The position numbers and the translations under genes were made by a program. 14,427 nt of DNA from Bacteroidales bacterium GP4 (GTDB taxonomy: Bacteria; Bacteroidota; Bacteroidia; Bacteroidales; Muribaculaceae), in NCBI GenBank assembly GCA_001701065.1, contig DAAL01000138.1, positions 718 to 15,144 on the forward strand, in the 5' to 3' direction. The notes under the pieces are model-generated. The model was not told the DNA's origin. It searched no databases and was given only the letters and a program-made list of their open reading frames with translations. Of the stretch, positions 5,878-14,427 are shown piece by piece (positions within the stretch are counted from its first letter, which is position 1; every line of letters begins with the position of its first letter).

Positions 5878-6971
5878 AGGTATTTTGCCACTTCCGATGA
5901 TATTTTAGAAATGTCGTCCACTCTCTTCACAAGTTCGCCGTTAGCGAGAATGTAGGTAGTGGGGATTCCGTTGACATTGTATTTGCGGAGCACATCGCCG
6001 TCAGTGCCGGGATTGTAGACTGTGATCCACGGCAGATTCTTTGCGGTCTGTTTCCACTGGTACTCATCAGGATCGATTGCCACCTGAAATATCTCAACGC
6101 CCTGGTTGTGGTACTTTTCGTACATCTGCGCCAATTCGATATTGAATGCCGGCGATTTTTGTGCAGTGTAGGCGGTGAAGTTCAATACCACCACTTTGTT
6201 TTTTGCTACGATGTCGCTCAGTTTGTTCTGCTTGCCGGTGTTGTCGCTCAGGTCAATTTCAAAGAAGTTAAGTTCTTTCACCTGGATAGTGTCAGTAGGG
6301 ACTGATGAACTCTGATATTGCGGACGGTTGGCAAGGAACAAAGTTTTTAGATACTTTGTGCGGGGGTCGTTAGGGCGGAACTCGTTGTAGGCGTTAGCCA
6401 CGGCTCCTATTATGCGCACGTCGCGGGTGTCGGAAGGATTAAAGATGGGCTTTCCGTTTACGGTCTTGTTGATGATGTAGAACGACACAATTCCTGACGG
6501 GTCGCTGAGGATGATATTTCCTAATTCACGTTTCAGGATAGAGTCGTTGACAGCTGTGTTTGAACCGTTGGCGGCGGCGTCCCTTATCATCTTGTCGACT
6601 CCCATCATTACGTTGGCTGATTGGCTTCCTGACACAGTGTAGTCGCTGCCGAAGTTATCGAGTGATGAAGTGATGTTGACTGTCTCGACGCTGTCCACAG
6701 GGAAATAGATGCTTTTGTCGCCCATGCGCATACGCAGGATGTCAGGGTATCCTATCGCCTCGTGGCTGTAGGAGAAGTTACCGCTCTTGTCGGTCTTAAC
6801 AGTGTCAAGTGGGAACCAATAGCCGTTCTCCGACATTTCCACGATAATGTCACGGTTGTCGGCATCGGCGATTTTACCTTCTATTTTCCACTTGTTGGTC
6901 GAGCTGCAGCCTGCAATCACACTGAGCATTACTACAGCGAAACAATATCGAATCGAATTTTTTAATGTCAT
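5874..6971 (-). CDS. DUF4369/TlpA-like thioredoxin-fold lipoprotein lacking CxxC
   Basis: A 365-residue lipoprotein. The start is taken at the ATG 6971; an upstream TTG at 6986 would add only five residues. Residues 1-21 form a signal peptide ending in the lipobox VIAGC, with the lipidated Cys at 22. An N-terminal beta domain (about 27-105) resembles DUF4369. A helical linker (about 115-215) follows, then a C-terminal thioredoxin-like AhpC/TSA domain (about 235-365) with the cis-proline motif GIPTTYI (about 335-341). Family members usually carry WCxxC after the LNF strand; here that position reads LNFTAYTAQKSPAF (about 263-276), so both redox cysteines are missing. It is probably exposed to the periplasm. 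Known relatives act in disulfide reduction or cytochrome maturation; this copy is more likely structural, chaperone-like or ligand-binding (inference). It is last in the operon, with its own promoter at 7027-7058. Confidence 0.9.
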   Translation of the reverse strand: MTLKNSIRYCFAVVMLSVIAGCSSTNKWKIEGKIADADNRDIIVEMSENGYWFPLDTVKTDKSGNFSYSHEAIGYPDILRMRMGDKSIYFPVDSVETVNITSSLDNFGSDYTVSGSQSANVMMGVDKMIRDAAANGSNTAVNDSILKRELGNIILSDPSGIVSFYIINKTVNGKPIFNPSDTRDVRIIGAVANAYNEFRPNDPRTKYLKTLFLANRPQYQSSSVPTDTIQVKELNFFEIDLSDNTGKQNKLSDIVAKNKVVVLNFTAYTAQKSPAFNIELAQMYEKYHNQGVEIFQVAIDPDEYQWKQTAKNLPWITVYNPGTDGDVLRKYNVNGIPTTYILANGELVKRVDDISKISSEVAKYL

Positions 6972-7026
6972 TTTAATGAAAATCAAGTTTATTAGGTCAG
7001 CTGTTAGCTGACACGAAGAATGAGTG

Positions 7027-7058
7027 CAAAGTTACTATGAATTATTGTTATCTGCAAT
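7027..7058 (-). promoter_or_regulatory. Internal promoter for the lipoprotein gene
   Basis: On the minus strand, TAACTTTG (7034-7027) matches the -7 consensus, and ATTG (7058-7055) matches three of four bases of the -33 element, with 20 bp between them. The -33 lies inside the last codons of the DUF4954 gene, so the lipoprotein can be made independently of the operon. The predicted leader is about 50 nt. The architecture is the same as the promoter at 2078-2109. Confidence 0.6.
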
Positions 7059-8987
7059 AGTCTTTTTCAGCATATGGATAACTTGGTGGGCTTTTTCGAT
7101 GATTCCGGAATAGTGTTTTCGGATGTTAGACACCACTTTGTCCGTGCTGTATGACCCTCTCACGGCTATAAAGTCCTGTTCACGGACAGTCATGTCGCCG
7201 TCAATTCCATAGCTTATCATGGAGGAGCCGGAGAACTCTTTCTGTGCGTCGTTATAGAATTCCTTCGCCAGCAGCAGCAGCGAGTCAATGAATTTGCGCA
7301 GGATGCGGATAGAGTCATTAGCCGATAACGAGGAGTAACGTATTCCGAAATTCTTCTCCAGCCGGTGAGCCATGTAAGAGAATTTCATGTCAGTGTATTC
7401 GGCATTTATTCCCATGATAGCCGAATGAAGCTCTTCGACTGACTTGATGTCGTTGTTGATGATTTTTTCCACAAGGTCATCCATCCTTGACTGAGGGACG
7501 AGCATTCCGCTTGCGTCGATCCAGTGGGACATGTCAGGGTGGTCAACGGGATGGGAGTAGTGGGTAAGAATCATGTCGAGCAGCGCAGTCACAAGCACAG
7601 TCTGCTCGGCTACCTTGTATAAATTCTTTCCTCGCTCTATCCACGCTTCGTCTATGGTGATGTTGTAATCGGCGCAGTAATCGGGGTTCTTGTCGCAATT
7701 TTTCAGGAAGTCGAGTCCGTTGATTATATTTTCCAGGAAGTAAGGGCTGGCAATGTCGTTGTTGATGATGTCGAGGTTGCCGTATTCCGGCTTACGGGTG
7801 TCCCTTGTTTCCCATTTGAGTATATCGCGGGTGGTGCCTATGTTTCGGATGCTGTTTCCGGGCAGAACTAAAGTTTTTCCGTCACGTTCCAGGACATAGG
7901 AGAAGGGGAGCAGTGAAGTGTCAGGGTGGGAATAGTGTTTTCCGGCGACGAAATTGAACATACCGAACGACGCAGGCCACTTGATGTAGGTGCCGCTTCC
8001 GGTCTTGCATCCGCGCCGCATTATACCCTGATGCACCGGACCTGTTTTGTAGAGGTGGTTGCTTTCGTTGGTAGCGGAGCCGGCATTGAAGAAAGAGAAC
8101 ATTCCGCCAATTAGGAGGGTGGACTTGTGCATTGACACGGTGTGGGGGCCGGCGAAAACTGCGCAAGCCTCGCCGCATTCAAGGGTGTTGTTGGCGAAGA
8201 AAAGCGAGTCGTGGGCAATGAAGCCGTTGGCGATGGAACTGTTTTGCCCCACTAACACATTGTGGAGCTTGGAGCCTGAATCGACTCGTGACTGCGACAT
8301 AAAGATGAAGTTTTCAGCAATTACACCCACTCCGGCGTATGCCTCGATGCCTATGGTGCCGTTGCTCAGTTTGCTTATGCCCTCGGCGACCGACTTGCTC
8401 CTGAAATTGACGTTGGCGATGATGCCGCAGTTGGCTATCCTGACATCGTTTTCGATGGTTCCGTGTCCTATGCGGTGTTCAGTGACATTGCGGTCGATAA
8501 TATCTTCCAAGGCATTGACAAGGCGTGAATCGTGCCTGTACAATGCGAGAATGTAGGCAATCTGTGAGCTTATGTTTTCGTATATGGTCACAACTCTTCC
8601 TCCGTTCTCGTTCATGACCGATACCTTGGTTCCGTTACCGAATGCGGAAGATGCGTTTGCCGATATTGAAGCCGCATTGGATATAAATGAGTTGTCGCCT
8701 ACGTGGTAGTTGGACAGATGCTCTCCGATGCGGGAAATGTACACATTGTCGCCGATGCTGCAATTATGAATCACAGCGTCGTATATACCGGAATTGACTT
8801 TATAGCCTGTGGATGTAAGGTGTCCTTCGTCGGTGTTGCCTAAATACACCTCGCCAATGAATGTCGCATTACGGTAATTACCGGGATTGAAACCTTCCTT
8901 TACAAAGATTTTATCCCAGTTCTCGGCACTGCACCCTTTACGGGATAGAATGTCTATTTCTTCCTTTTTTAGATTTCGGTATTGCAT
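7035..8987 (-). CDS. DUF4954 family protein with left-handed beta-helix region
   Basis: A 650-residue protein that I place in DUF4954, a family found mainly in Bacteroidetes. Residues about 40-330 show repeated short beta-helix turns with hexapeptide-like spacing (for example NCSIGDNVYIS, GTIENDVRIANCGII, GTIGIEAYAGVGVIA, NVLVGQNSSIANGFIAHDSLF), as in left-handed beta-helix acyltransferases and nucleotidyltransferases. About 340-400 has a conserved-looking segment with several G, W, H and P residues (GPVHQGIMRRGCKTGSGTYI, WPASFGMFNFVAGKHYSHPD). The C-terminal third is mainly helical. There is no signal peptide or membrane helix, so it is cytoplasmic. A sugar or nucleotide-sugar role is plausible from the fold but unproven. 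It starts 11 bp after the hflX stop, so it is in the same operon. The ATG at 8987 is well placed. Confidence 0.9.
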   Translation of the reverse strand: MQYRNLKKEEIDILSRKGCSAENWDKIFVKEGFNPGNYRNATFIGEVYLGNTDEGHLTSTGYKVNSGIYDAVIHNCSIGDNVYISRIGEHLSNYHVGDNSFISNAASISANASSAFGNGTKVSVMNENGGRVVTIYENISSQIAYILALYRHDSRLVNALEDIIDRNVTEHRIGHGTIENDVRIANCGIIANVNFRSKSVAEGISKLSNGTIGIEAYAGVGVIAENFIFMSQSRVDSGSKLHNVLVGQNSSIANGFIAHDSLFFANNTLECGEACAVFAGPHTVSMHKSTLLIGGMFSFFNAGSATNESNHLYKTGPVHQGIMRRGCKTGSGTYIKWPASFGMFNFVAGKHYSHPDTSLLPFSYVLERDGKTLVLPGNSIRNIGTTRDILKWETRDTRKPEYGNLDIINNDIASPYFLENIINGLDFLKNCDKNPDYCADYNITIDEAWIERGKNLYKVAEQTVLVTALLDMILTHYSHPVDHPDMSHWIDASGMLVPQSRMDDLVEKIINNDIKSVEELHSAIMGINAEYTDMKFSYMAHRLEKNFGIRYSSLSANDSIRILRKFIDSLLLLAKEFYNDAQKEFSGSSMISYGIDGDMTVREQDFIAVRGSYSTDKVVSNIRKHYSGIIEKAHQVIHMLKKTIADNNNS

Positions 8988-8998
8988 ATGGACTGATT

Positions 8999-10252
8999 TT
9001 ATTCGGTTATATCGGTATTGTTATCCTCCGGCGATAAATCGTCGTCATATTTCTGGAAAAGAAAATCATTGTAAGGGAAGCGGGTCATGTGCACTTCCTT
9101 GGCTTTATCGTAGATTTTTTGTTTTAATTCATCAATATTGAATTGCTCTTTAGCCGAGATAAACACACAATCGTCGTTGAGCTTAGCCATCCATGTGGCT
9201 TTAAGCTCCTCAAGGGGAATATTTTCCTTGGTTCGGGGCGTGAGATCGTCCTCGTCCTTGGGAACGTAAGAGAACGCGTCCACTTTGTTGAACACGATAA
9301 TCATCTTTTTATCGTTGTCCTTGCCGCATATCTCGCTGAGGGTCTTGTTGACAATCTCTATCTGCTCCTCAAATTGCGGATGGCTTATATCAACCACGTG
9401 GATGAGAATGTCAGCATCCCTGACTTCGTCGAGGGTCGATTTGAAGGAGTTGACGAGATGGGTCGGAAGCTTGCGGATGAATCCCACAGTGTCAGTCAGC
9501 AGGAAGGGGAGATTGTCGATGATGACTTTACGCACAGTGGTGTCCAGTGTCGCAAACAGCTTGTTCTCGGCAAAGACATCACTCTTGCTCAAGAGGTTCA
9601 TCAAGGTGGATTTCCCCACATTGGTGTAGCCCACGAGAGCTATGCGGGTGAGCTTGCCGCGGTTCTTGCGCTGAATGGATTTCTGCTTGTCGATGCTTTC
9701 AAGTTCAGCTTTTAGGCGGGATATTTTGTCGAGGATAATACGGCGGTCGGTCTCAATCTGAGTTTCACCGGGGCCGCGCATACCGATACCGCCTCGCTGG
9801 CGTTCGAGGTGGGTCCACATTCGGGTCAACCTCGGCAGGAGGTATTGGTATTGAGCCAGTTCCACCTGGGTTTTGGCATTTGCCGTCTGTGCGCGCTTCG
9901 CAAATATGTCAAGGATAAGGCTTGTGCGGTCGAGAATCTTTATCTGCAGTTCTTTTTCGAGATTAGCCACCTGCTTGGTGGACAGGTCATCGTCGAAAAT
10001 CACCAAACCTATGTCGTTGTTCTCGACATATTCCTTTATCTCTTCCAGTTTGCCTTTGCCCACGAATGTGCGTGGATTAGGATAATCCACCTTCTGAAGG
10101 AATGTCTTTTCAGTCACAGCGCCGGCGGTGTCAGCCAGAAACGCCAACTCGTCGAGATACTCTTTAGCTTTAGCTTCGCCCTGAGTGGGTGTAATCAATC
10201 CCACAAGGACGGTCTTTTCCGAAGTTTCTTTACTGATTATGTTTTCTTTCAT
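8999..10252 (-). CDS. hflX: Ribosome-associated GTPase HflX
   Basis: HflX is a GTPase (it can also use ATP) that binds 50S subunits and splits or rescues stalled ribosomes, mainly under stress. The 417 residues match the family's usual size. An N-terminal HflX domain (about 14-125, with TFVGKGKLEEI near 62-72) and a coiled-coil region (about 165-195) precede a glycine-rich GGIGMRGPGETQIETDRR segment (154-171). The G domain shows G1 GYTNVGKST (208-216), G3 DTVGF (254-258), G4 NKVD (322-325) and G5 SAK (366-368). The acidic tail (about 402-417) is a small lineage extension. Its ATG overlaps the TGA of the upstream S41 protease gene (ATGA), indicating translational coupling. All key residues are intact. 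Confidence 0.97.
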   Translation of the reverse strand: MKENIISKETSEKTVLVGLITPTQGEAKAKEYLDELAFLADTAGAVTEKTFLQKVDYPNPRTFVGKGKLEEIKEYVENNDIGLVIFDDDLSTKQVANLEKELQIKILDRTSLILDIFAKRAQTANAKTQVELAQYQYLLPRLTRMWTHLERQRGGIGMRGPGETQIETDRRIILDKISRLKAELESIDKQKSIQRKNRGKLTRIALVGYTNVGKSTLMNLLSKSDVFAENKLFATLDTTVRKVIIDNLPFLLTDTVGFIRKLPTHLVNSFKSTLDEVRDADILIHVVDISHPQFEEQIEIVNKTLSEICGKDNDKKMIIVFNKVDAFSYVPKDEDDLTPRTKENIPLEELKATWMAKLNDDCVFISAKEQFNIDELKQKIYDKAKEVHMTRFPYNDFLFQKYDDDLSPEDNNTDITE

Positions 10253-11844
10253 TGAAGTAACTTATTATACTGTTGAGGATCGCTTATCAGCTTTAATCCG
10301 TCGACATACACGGGATTAAGCTCGTTGACCAATTTGTAGTAAATGCCGTCGTCATATAAATCCCGGGCAAGCAGAGCTTTCAGCAATGTGGACATATATT
10401 CCTTGCTGGTGTTGAACTGCTCCTCGTTGTATTCTATGTCAGCGGCTGTAGCCATGTCCACAATCTCCTGCATCATAGCCGGAGAGACATTGAAGCCGGC
10501 TATGAACACTTCGGAAGTGGGGTAGGTGTCCTTTATTGAATTCCTGTAGCTGTCAAGATGGTTGAGCACGTAGCGGTACAGAATGCCTTTAGCCATCACG
10601 TCACGGTAGTAATCGCTGTACCATGTGGTGTCGAGCGGAATAAAACGGTCGGGCATGATTCCTCCTCCTCCGTAGACTACACGCTGATTCTTCAATGTGC
10701 TGTAGCGCAGCGAATCGGGGAAGTGGATGGAATCGGAATGCATGAACTCGCCGGCATCGTAGCGGTGCTTCATGTCGCTCACATAGTCGTCAAGGTCGCC
10801 TTTCACGTAAGGTTTCTGGATGCATCGTCCCGAGGGGGTATAGTATTTTGACACGGTGAGCCTGATCATGGAGCCGTCAGGGAAAGGGAACGGGCGTTGC
10901 ACCAGTCCCTTGCCGAATGTGCGTCGACCTACTATGACTCCTCGGTCATGGTCCTGTATAGCTCCGGCAACGATTTCGCTTGCCGATGCCGAATACTGGT
11001 TGACGAGCACAGCCACAGGGATGTCCTGATATTCGCCGTTCTTGTCGGCGACAAAGCTATAGCTCGGTGAACGGGGCGCGTCAGTGTACACAATCAGGTC
11101 GCCCTTCTTTAAGAACATTCCGGCTATTTCCTGAGCCGCGTTAAGATAGCCTCCGCCATTGTCCTGAAGGTCTATTATAAGGCGTTTCATTCCTTGCTTT
11201 TTCAGTTTGGAGAGAGCGTCCTTCACTTCGGCAGGGGTGGTTTCGGCAAAACGGCTGATTCTTATATATCCGGTGCCGGGGGCAGCCATGTAGGCAGCGT
11301 CCACGCTATAGATGGGTATATCGTCGCGGGTGATGGTGAAATCGAGCATGTCCTTTACGCCGGGGCGCATGACTTTGACATTGACGGTGGTGCCTTTGGG
11401 GCCGCGCAGCCGCTTCATGATGTCAGTATTTTTCATCTTAACCCCAGCGATTATGGTGTCATTGACCTGCAGGATGCGGTCGCCGGGAATAATCCCAACC
11501 TTCTCGGAGGGACCGCCAGAAATGGTCTGGATGATATAGAGGGTGTCGGTAGCCATGTTGAACTGGATGCCTATGCCACTGAAGTTGCCGTTAAGGGGTT
11601 CGTTGAGTTCCTTGGTTTCCTCAGGCGTTGAATAGGCTGAATGGGGGTCGAGAGTCTTGAGCATGGCGCGTATAGCTTCATCCACTATGGTATCTTGGTC
11701 GACGCTTTCCACATAAAATTTTGAGATTACCTCTTCGGCTAACTGTAGTTTGCGCTCCGGGGTAAGATTAAAAGTCTGGGCAATTCCGGGAAACGAAGAT
11801 ATTACAGCAGCAACAATAAATAAAAATAGGGTGGCTTTTTTCAT
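10249..11844 (-). CDS. S41 family C-terminal processing peptidase with PDZ domain
   Basis: An exported serine protease of the CtpA/Tsp type that cleaves periplasmic or envelope proteins from the C-terminus, with a Ser-Lys dyad. I start at the ATG 11844 (531 residues), because it gives a clean signal peptide (MKKATLFLFIVAA..., cleavage after GIAQ near residue 23). The in-frame TTG at 11865 adds seven residues and overlaps coaD. A PDZ domain spans about 86-166 (FSGIGIQF, GIIPGDRILQVND). The protease core contains LIIDLQDNGGGYLNAA (about 222-237), NQYSASASEIVAG (about 282-294; nucleophile S287 by analogy with Tsp) and TFGKGLVQ (K312, the general base). A long C-terminal extension of about 150 residues is typical of the Bacteroidetes form. 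It lies 13 bp downstream of coaD and overlaps hflX by 4 bp. Confidence 0.93.
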   Translation of the reverse strand: MKKATLFLFIVAAVISSFPGIAQTFNLTPERKLQLAEEVISKFYVESVDQDTIVDEAIRAMLKTLDPHSAYSTPEETKELNEPLNGNFSGIGIQFNMATDTLYIIQTISGGPSEKVGIIPGDRILQVNDTIIAGVKMKNTDIMKRLRGPKGTTVNVKVMRPGVKDMLDFTITRDDIPIYSVDAAYMAAPGTGYIRISRFAETTPAEVKDALSKLKKQGMKRLIIDLQDNGGGYLNAAQEIAGMFLKKGDLIVYTDAPRSPSYSFVADKNGEYQDIPVAVLVNQYSASASEIVAGAIQDHDRGVIVGRRTFGKGLVQRPFPFPDGSMIRLTVSKYYTPSGRCIQKPYVKGDLDDYVSDMKHRYDAGEFMHSDSIHFPDSLRYSTLKNQRVVYGGGGIMPDRFIPLDTTWYSDYYRDVMAKGILYRYVLNHLDSYRNSIKDTYPTSEVFIAGFNVSPAMMQEIVDMATAADIEYNEEQFNTSKEYMSTLLKALLARDLYDDGIYYKLVNELNPVYVDGLKLISDPQQYNKLLQ

Positions 11845-11857
11845 AAAAAGTAATGTT

Positions 11858-12331
11858 TTAATCAAGATAATGAGCTTTAGGCACGAAATCGGCTATGTTA
11901 TGCCCATTGCGGTGTAAATCCCTGACAAGTGTCGAGCTTATATAGGCAAGATGGGGCAGTGTGTAGAGCAATACCGTCTCGATGCCTGATATCTGGCAAT
12001 TGGCATATGCCAAGTTTTTTTCGTATTCAAAGTCGGCGACGGTCCTTACTCCTCGGAGTATAAACCGGGCATCGTACTTTTTAGCCACATCCACCGTCAG
12101 TCCTTCGTAGCTTATCACTTCGACGTTGGGGATGTCCTCTATCACCCGTGCTATGTGATTGATGCGTGTGGTCACCGGGAGATAGGACTTCTTCGATTCG
12201 TTGACACCGATGGCTATTATTATGCGGTCGAAAATTTTAAGTCCGCGTTCCACGATGGATAAATGCCCAACAGTGAACGGGTCGAAGGTTCCGGGGTATA
12301 TCGCTGTCCTCTCAGGAGATTTGTGAGTCAT
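11858..12331 (-). CDS. coaD: Phosphopantetheine adenylyltransferase
   Basis: CoaD transfers AMP from ATP to 4'-phosphopantetheine to make dephospho-CoA, the fourth step of coenzyme A synthesis, in the cytoplasm as a hexamer. The 157 residues match the family length. Motifs are [14 protein letters not shown] (10-23, with the TxGH nucleotide-binding motif at 20-23), NESKKSYL (44-51), RGVR (93-96) and YISSTLVRD (130-138), which corresponds to the usual YxSSSxVRE motif. The start overlaps the 3' end of parE by 20 bp and the stop is 13 bp before the S41 gene, so expression is coupled within the operon. Confidence 0.97.
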   Translation of the reverse strand: MTHKSPERTAIYPGTFDPFTVGHLSIVERGLKIFDRIIIAIGVNESKKSYLPVTTRINHIARVIEDIPNVEVISYEGLTVDVAKKYDARFILRGVRTVADFEYEKNLAYANCQISGIETVLLYTLPHLAYISSTLVRDLHRNGHNIADFVPKAHYLD

Positions 12332-14258
12332 CTTCTACTACTAAGTTTTCAATAATAAAGTTTTGGCGTTCAGGAGTGTTCTTACCCATGTAGAATTCCA
12401 GCAATTCACCCACAGCATCCTCTTTTCGCAGATTTACACGGTCAAGACGCATGTCAGGTCCTATGAAATCCTTGAACTCTTCCGGGGATATTTCTCCCAA
12501 ACCTTTGAATCGAGTGATTTCGGCATTAGCACCCAAGCGGTTAATGGCGTTTATCCTCTCCTCATCATTATAACAATAATATGTGTCATCAGTTGTTGAG
12601 TCGCTTGCTTTTTTCGGCTTATTGCCTGACCGGCGCGTGGTCTTTTTGTTCCTCACACGGAACAAGGGGGTCTGCAGCACGTACACGTGTCCTTTCTTTA
12701 TCAGGTCAGGGAAGAACTGAAGGAAGTAAGTGAGCAGCAGCAGGCGAATGTGCATCCCGTCCACATCGGCATCGGTGGCTATGATCACTTTGTTGTAGCG
12801 GAGGTCGTCGATGCTGTCCTCGATGTTCAGGGCGGCGCGTAACAGGGCAAACTCTTCATTCTTGTAGACTTCCACCAAGGGCATGCCGTAGGTGTTCAAC
12901 GGTTTTCCTCTCAGGGAGAATACCGCCTGGGTGTCCACGTCGCGTATCTTGGTGATAGAGCCGGCTGCGGAATCACCCTCGGTGATGAAGATGGACGATG
13001 CTTCTTTTTTGCTTTCATCGCCTTTAACGTCACTGAGATGGGTGCGGCAGTCGAGGAGTTTCTTGTTGTGGATGGCTATTTTCTTGGCTTTCTCACGGTC
13101 AGCCTTCTTCACGCCTGCCATGGCATCGCGTTCACGCTTGTTGTCCTGGATTTTCTTCAGGAGGATATCGGCAGTCTCAAGATCGATGTGGAGATAATTA
13201 TCCAACTCTTTCTTGATGAAGTCGCCTATGAACTTGGCGACTGTGGGGCCTTCGGGGCCTATGTCGCGAGAGCCGAGTTTTGTCTTGGTCTGCGATTCAA
13301 ACACCGGTTCCTCCACTTTTATTGAAATCGCCGCCACCATTCCGCCGCGTATGTCGGAATATTCAAAGTTTTTATTGAAATACTCTTTGATGGTGCGTGA
13401 CACTGACTCACGGAACGCAGTGAGATGAGTTCCTCCCTGGGTGGTGTGCTGACCGTTGACAAAGGAGTAGTATTCTTCGCCGAACTGACGGGTGTGGGTA
13501 ATTACAGCCTCGATGTCGTCACCTTTGAGGTGGATGATGGGGTAGAGCGGCTCGGTGGTGAGGTTCTCTTTGAGAAGGTCGAGCAGTCCGTTCTTGGAAT
13601 AGTATTTTTTGCCGTTGAGGTAGATGGAAAGACCTGTGTTGAGGAAAGTGTAGTTGCGTATCAGCGGCTCGATGTATTCCTGATGGTAGCGGTAGTCTTT
13701 GAATATCCTGTTGTCAGGGACAAAGCTCACGGTGGTGCCGGCTGCATCGTCGGAGGGGACAATGCCCGAGTCGGACAATACTTCTCCACAGCTGAACGTG
13801 AGTTCTCTCGCTTTCCCTTCGCGGCAACTCCTGATTTTGAATTCGATGGAGAGCGCGTTGACGGCTTTTATGCCGACACCGTTTAGTCCCACCGATTTTT
13901 TGAACGCCTTGGAGTCGTATTTGGCTCCGGTGTTCATCTTGGATGCCACGTCAAAGAGCTTATCAAGGGGGATGCCTCGTCCATAATCCCGCACTTCCAC
14001 CGCCTCTTCGTCTATCTGAATGTCAATCTGCTTGCCGAAGCCCATCATGTATTCGTCGATGGCATTGTCCATGACTTCTTTCAGAAGCACGTAAATACCG
14101 TCGTCATTCTGGGATCCGTCGCCGAGTTTACCGATATACATTCCCGGACGGAGCCGGATGTGCTCCTTCCAGTCGAGGGTTCTAATGTCATCACCGGTAT
14201 AGTTACCGGATGTTTCGCTTGGGTTTTCGTTAGGCAAGATTGTGGTTGAGTCTATCAT
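12312..14258 (-). CDS. parE: DNA topoisomerase IV subunit B
   Basis: The ATPase subunit of a type IIA topoisomerase that decatenates replicated chromosomes with ParC. The GHKL domain has [10 protein letters not shown] (60-69; catalytic E61, Mg ligand N65), RDYGRGIP (90-97) and [14 protein letters not shown] (124-137). The transducer includes the QTK loop (323-325). The TOPRIM domain shows TEGDSAAGS (426-434), RGKPLN (450-455) and DADVDG (496-501), followed by RFKGLGE (583-589). A basic Lys/Ser/Thr insertion (about 536-556) is lineage specific. GyrB is the alternative; the 648-residue length and the coaD/S41 neighbourhood, which I know as a common Bacteroidetes arrangement for parE, favour ParE. 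It is the first gene of the operon, with a -7 box about 44 bp upstream. Confidence 0.9.
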   Translation of the reverse strand: MIDSTTILPNENPSETSGNYTGDDIRTLDWKEHIRLRPGMYIGKLGDGSQNDDGIYVLLKEVMDNAIDEYMMGFGKQIDIQIDEEAVEVRDYGRGIPLDKLFDVASKMNTGAKYDSKAFKKSVGLNGVGIKAVNALSIEFKIRSCREGKARELTFSCGEVLSDSGIVPSDDAAGTTVSFVPDNRIFKDYRYHQEYIEPLIRNYTFLNTGLSIYLNGKKYYSKNGLLDLLKENLTTEPLYPIIHLKGDDIEAVITHTRQFGEEYYSFVNGQHTTQGGTHLTAFRESVSRTIKEYFNKNFEYSDIRGGMVAAISIKVEEPVFESQTKTKLGSRDIGPEGPTVAKFIGDFIKKELDNYLHIDLETADILLKKIQDNKRERDAMAGVKKADREKAKKIAIHNKKLLDCRTHLSDVKGDESKKEASSIFITEGDSAAGSITKIRDVDTQAVFSLRGKPLNTYGMPLVEVYKNEEFALLRAALNIEDSIDDLRYNKVIIATDADVDGMHIRLLLLTYFLQFFPDLIKKGHVYVLQTPLFRVRNKKTTRRSGNKPKKASDSTTDDTYYCYNDEERINAINRLGANAEITRFKGLGEISPEEFKDFIGPDMRLDRVNLRKEDAVGELLEFYMGKNTPERQNFIIENLVVEDDSQIS

Positions 14259-14301
14259 TAGTTTTATAAGCTTTTTTCTACGGCACCTTTGTCGTATCTT
14301 A

Positions 14302-14309
14302 CAAAGTTA
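14302..14309 (-). promoter_or_regulatory. -7 box of the parE operon promoter
   Basis: TAACTTTG on the minus strand matches TAnnTTTG. Transcription would start near 14295, giving a leader of about 37 nt before the ATG at 14258. A clear -33 TTTG is not seen at the usual spacing. Confidence 0.5.
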
Positions 14310-14348
14310 GTAAAAACTATCGAAACCTTGAACTGTTAAAATCACATT

Positions 14349-14360
14349 TCTTTGCAAAGA
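14349..14360. promoter_or_regulatory. Perfect 12-bp palindrome between divergent promoters
   Basis: TCTTTGCAAAGA is a perfect inverted repeat between the parE -7 box and the plus-strand -7 box. It could be an operator, but no regulator is encoded nearby and a chance occurrence in AT-rich DNA is possible. Confidence 0.3.
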
Positions 14361-14385
14361 TGGTTTATTCTCTGAAATCTTTGGT

Positions 14386-14393
14386 TAACTTTG
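14386..14393 (+). promoter_or_regulatory. -7 box for the gene entering the right edge
   Basis: TAACTTTG matches TAnnTTTG and lies 18 bp before the ATG at 14412. It is divergent from the parE promoter. The -33 element is weak (a GTTT near 14363). Confidence 0.45.
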
Positions 14394-14411
14394 TGGTGTT
14401 ATAGCCTAAAA

Positions 14412-14427
14412 ATGAATAATAGATTAT
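14412..14427 (+). CDS. Start of a divergent gene, truncated by the window edge
   Basis: An ATG at 14412 downstream of a good -7 box is followed by five codons reading MNNRL before the window ends. Nothing can be said about the product. Confidence 0.4.

Noticed and set aside
6971..6986. TTG start at 6986 for the lipoprotein and TTG start at 11865 for the S41 protease
   Set aside because: In both genes an ATG a few codons downstream gives a cleaner signal peptide, and in the S41 case also avoids overlap with coaD.
9143..10255. Long plus-strand frames opposite hflX (9143-9715 and 9809-10255)
   Set aside because: They are antisense shadows of a complete HflX gene with all GTPase motifs intact.

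Overview
The window looks like chromosomal DNA from a Bacteroidales bacterium, most likely Muribaculaceae or a close relative. Three things point there. Promoters of the Bacteroidetes type (-7 box TAnnTTTG) sit before most transcription units. The gene families are typical of the order: DUF4954, DUF4369/TlpA-like lipoprotein, BspA-like leucine-rich repeat protein, and the parE-coaD-S41 protease order. Shine-Dalgarno sequences are absent or weak. The family-level placement is inference.

Left part (1-2742), accessory. A BspA-like surface LRR gene runs off the left edge on the minus strand. Immediately upstream, 3 bp away, is a small membrane protein of unknown function. Both are preceded by a long minus-strand leader that starts at a good promoter (about 2078-2109), can fold into several clean helices, and ends in a hairpin plus six T (about 1757). 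It looks like a structured RNA: a stand-alone small RNA, or a leader that controls the membrane protein and LRR genes by attenuation. Next to it, 2144-2660 holds no convincing gene. It has a cluster of GC-rich hairpins and a degenerate tandem repeat with a period of 33-34 bp.

Middle part (2743-5877). A small DUF6291-like protein with its own promoter converges on a two-gene glycosyltransferase operon (ATGA overlap). Across a divergent promoter region lies a third, unrelated GT-A type glycosyltransferase on the plus strand. These genes probably act in assembly of surface polysaccharide or glycan.

Right part (5874-14258), core. A tightly packed minus-strand operon reads parE (topoisomerase IV subunit B), coaD (phosphopantetheine adenylyltransferase), an S41 C-terminal processing protease, hflX (ribosome-associated GTPase), a DUF4954 beta-helix protein, and a thioredoxin-fold lipoprotein. 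Most junctions overlap or are only a few bases apart. The lipoprotein gene has an extra promoter inside the end of the DUF4954 gene and has lost the CxxC active site of its family. At the right edge, a divergent promoter and the first five codons of a plus-strand gene are visible.

The most interesting item is the candidate structured RNA/leader at about 1757-2073, followed by the repeat/hairpin region beside it and the cysteine-less TlpA-like lipoprotein.
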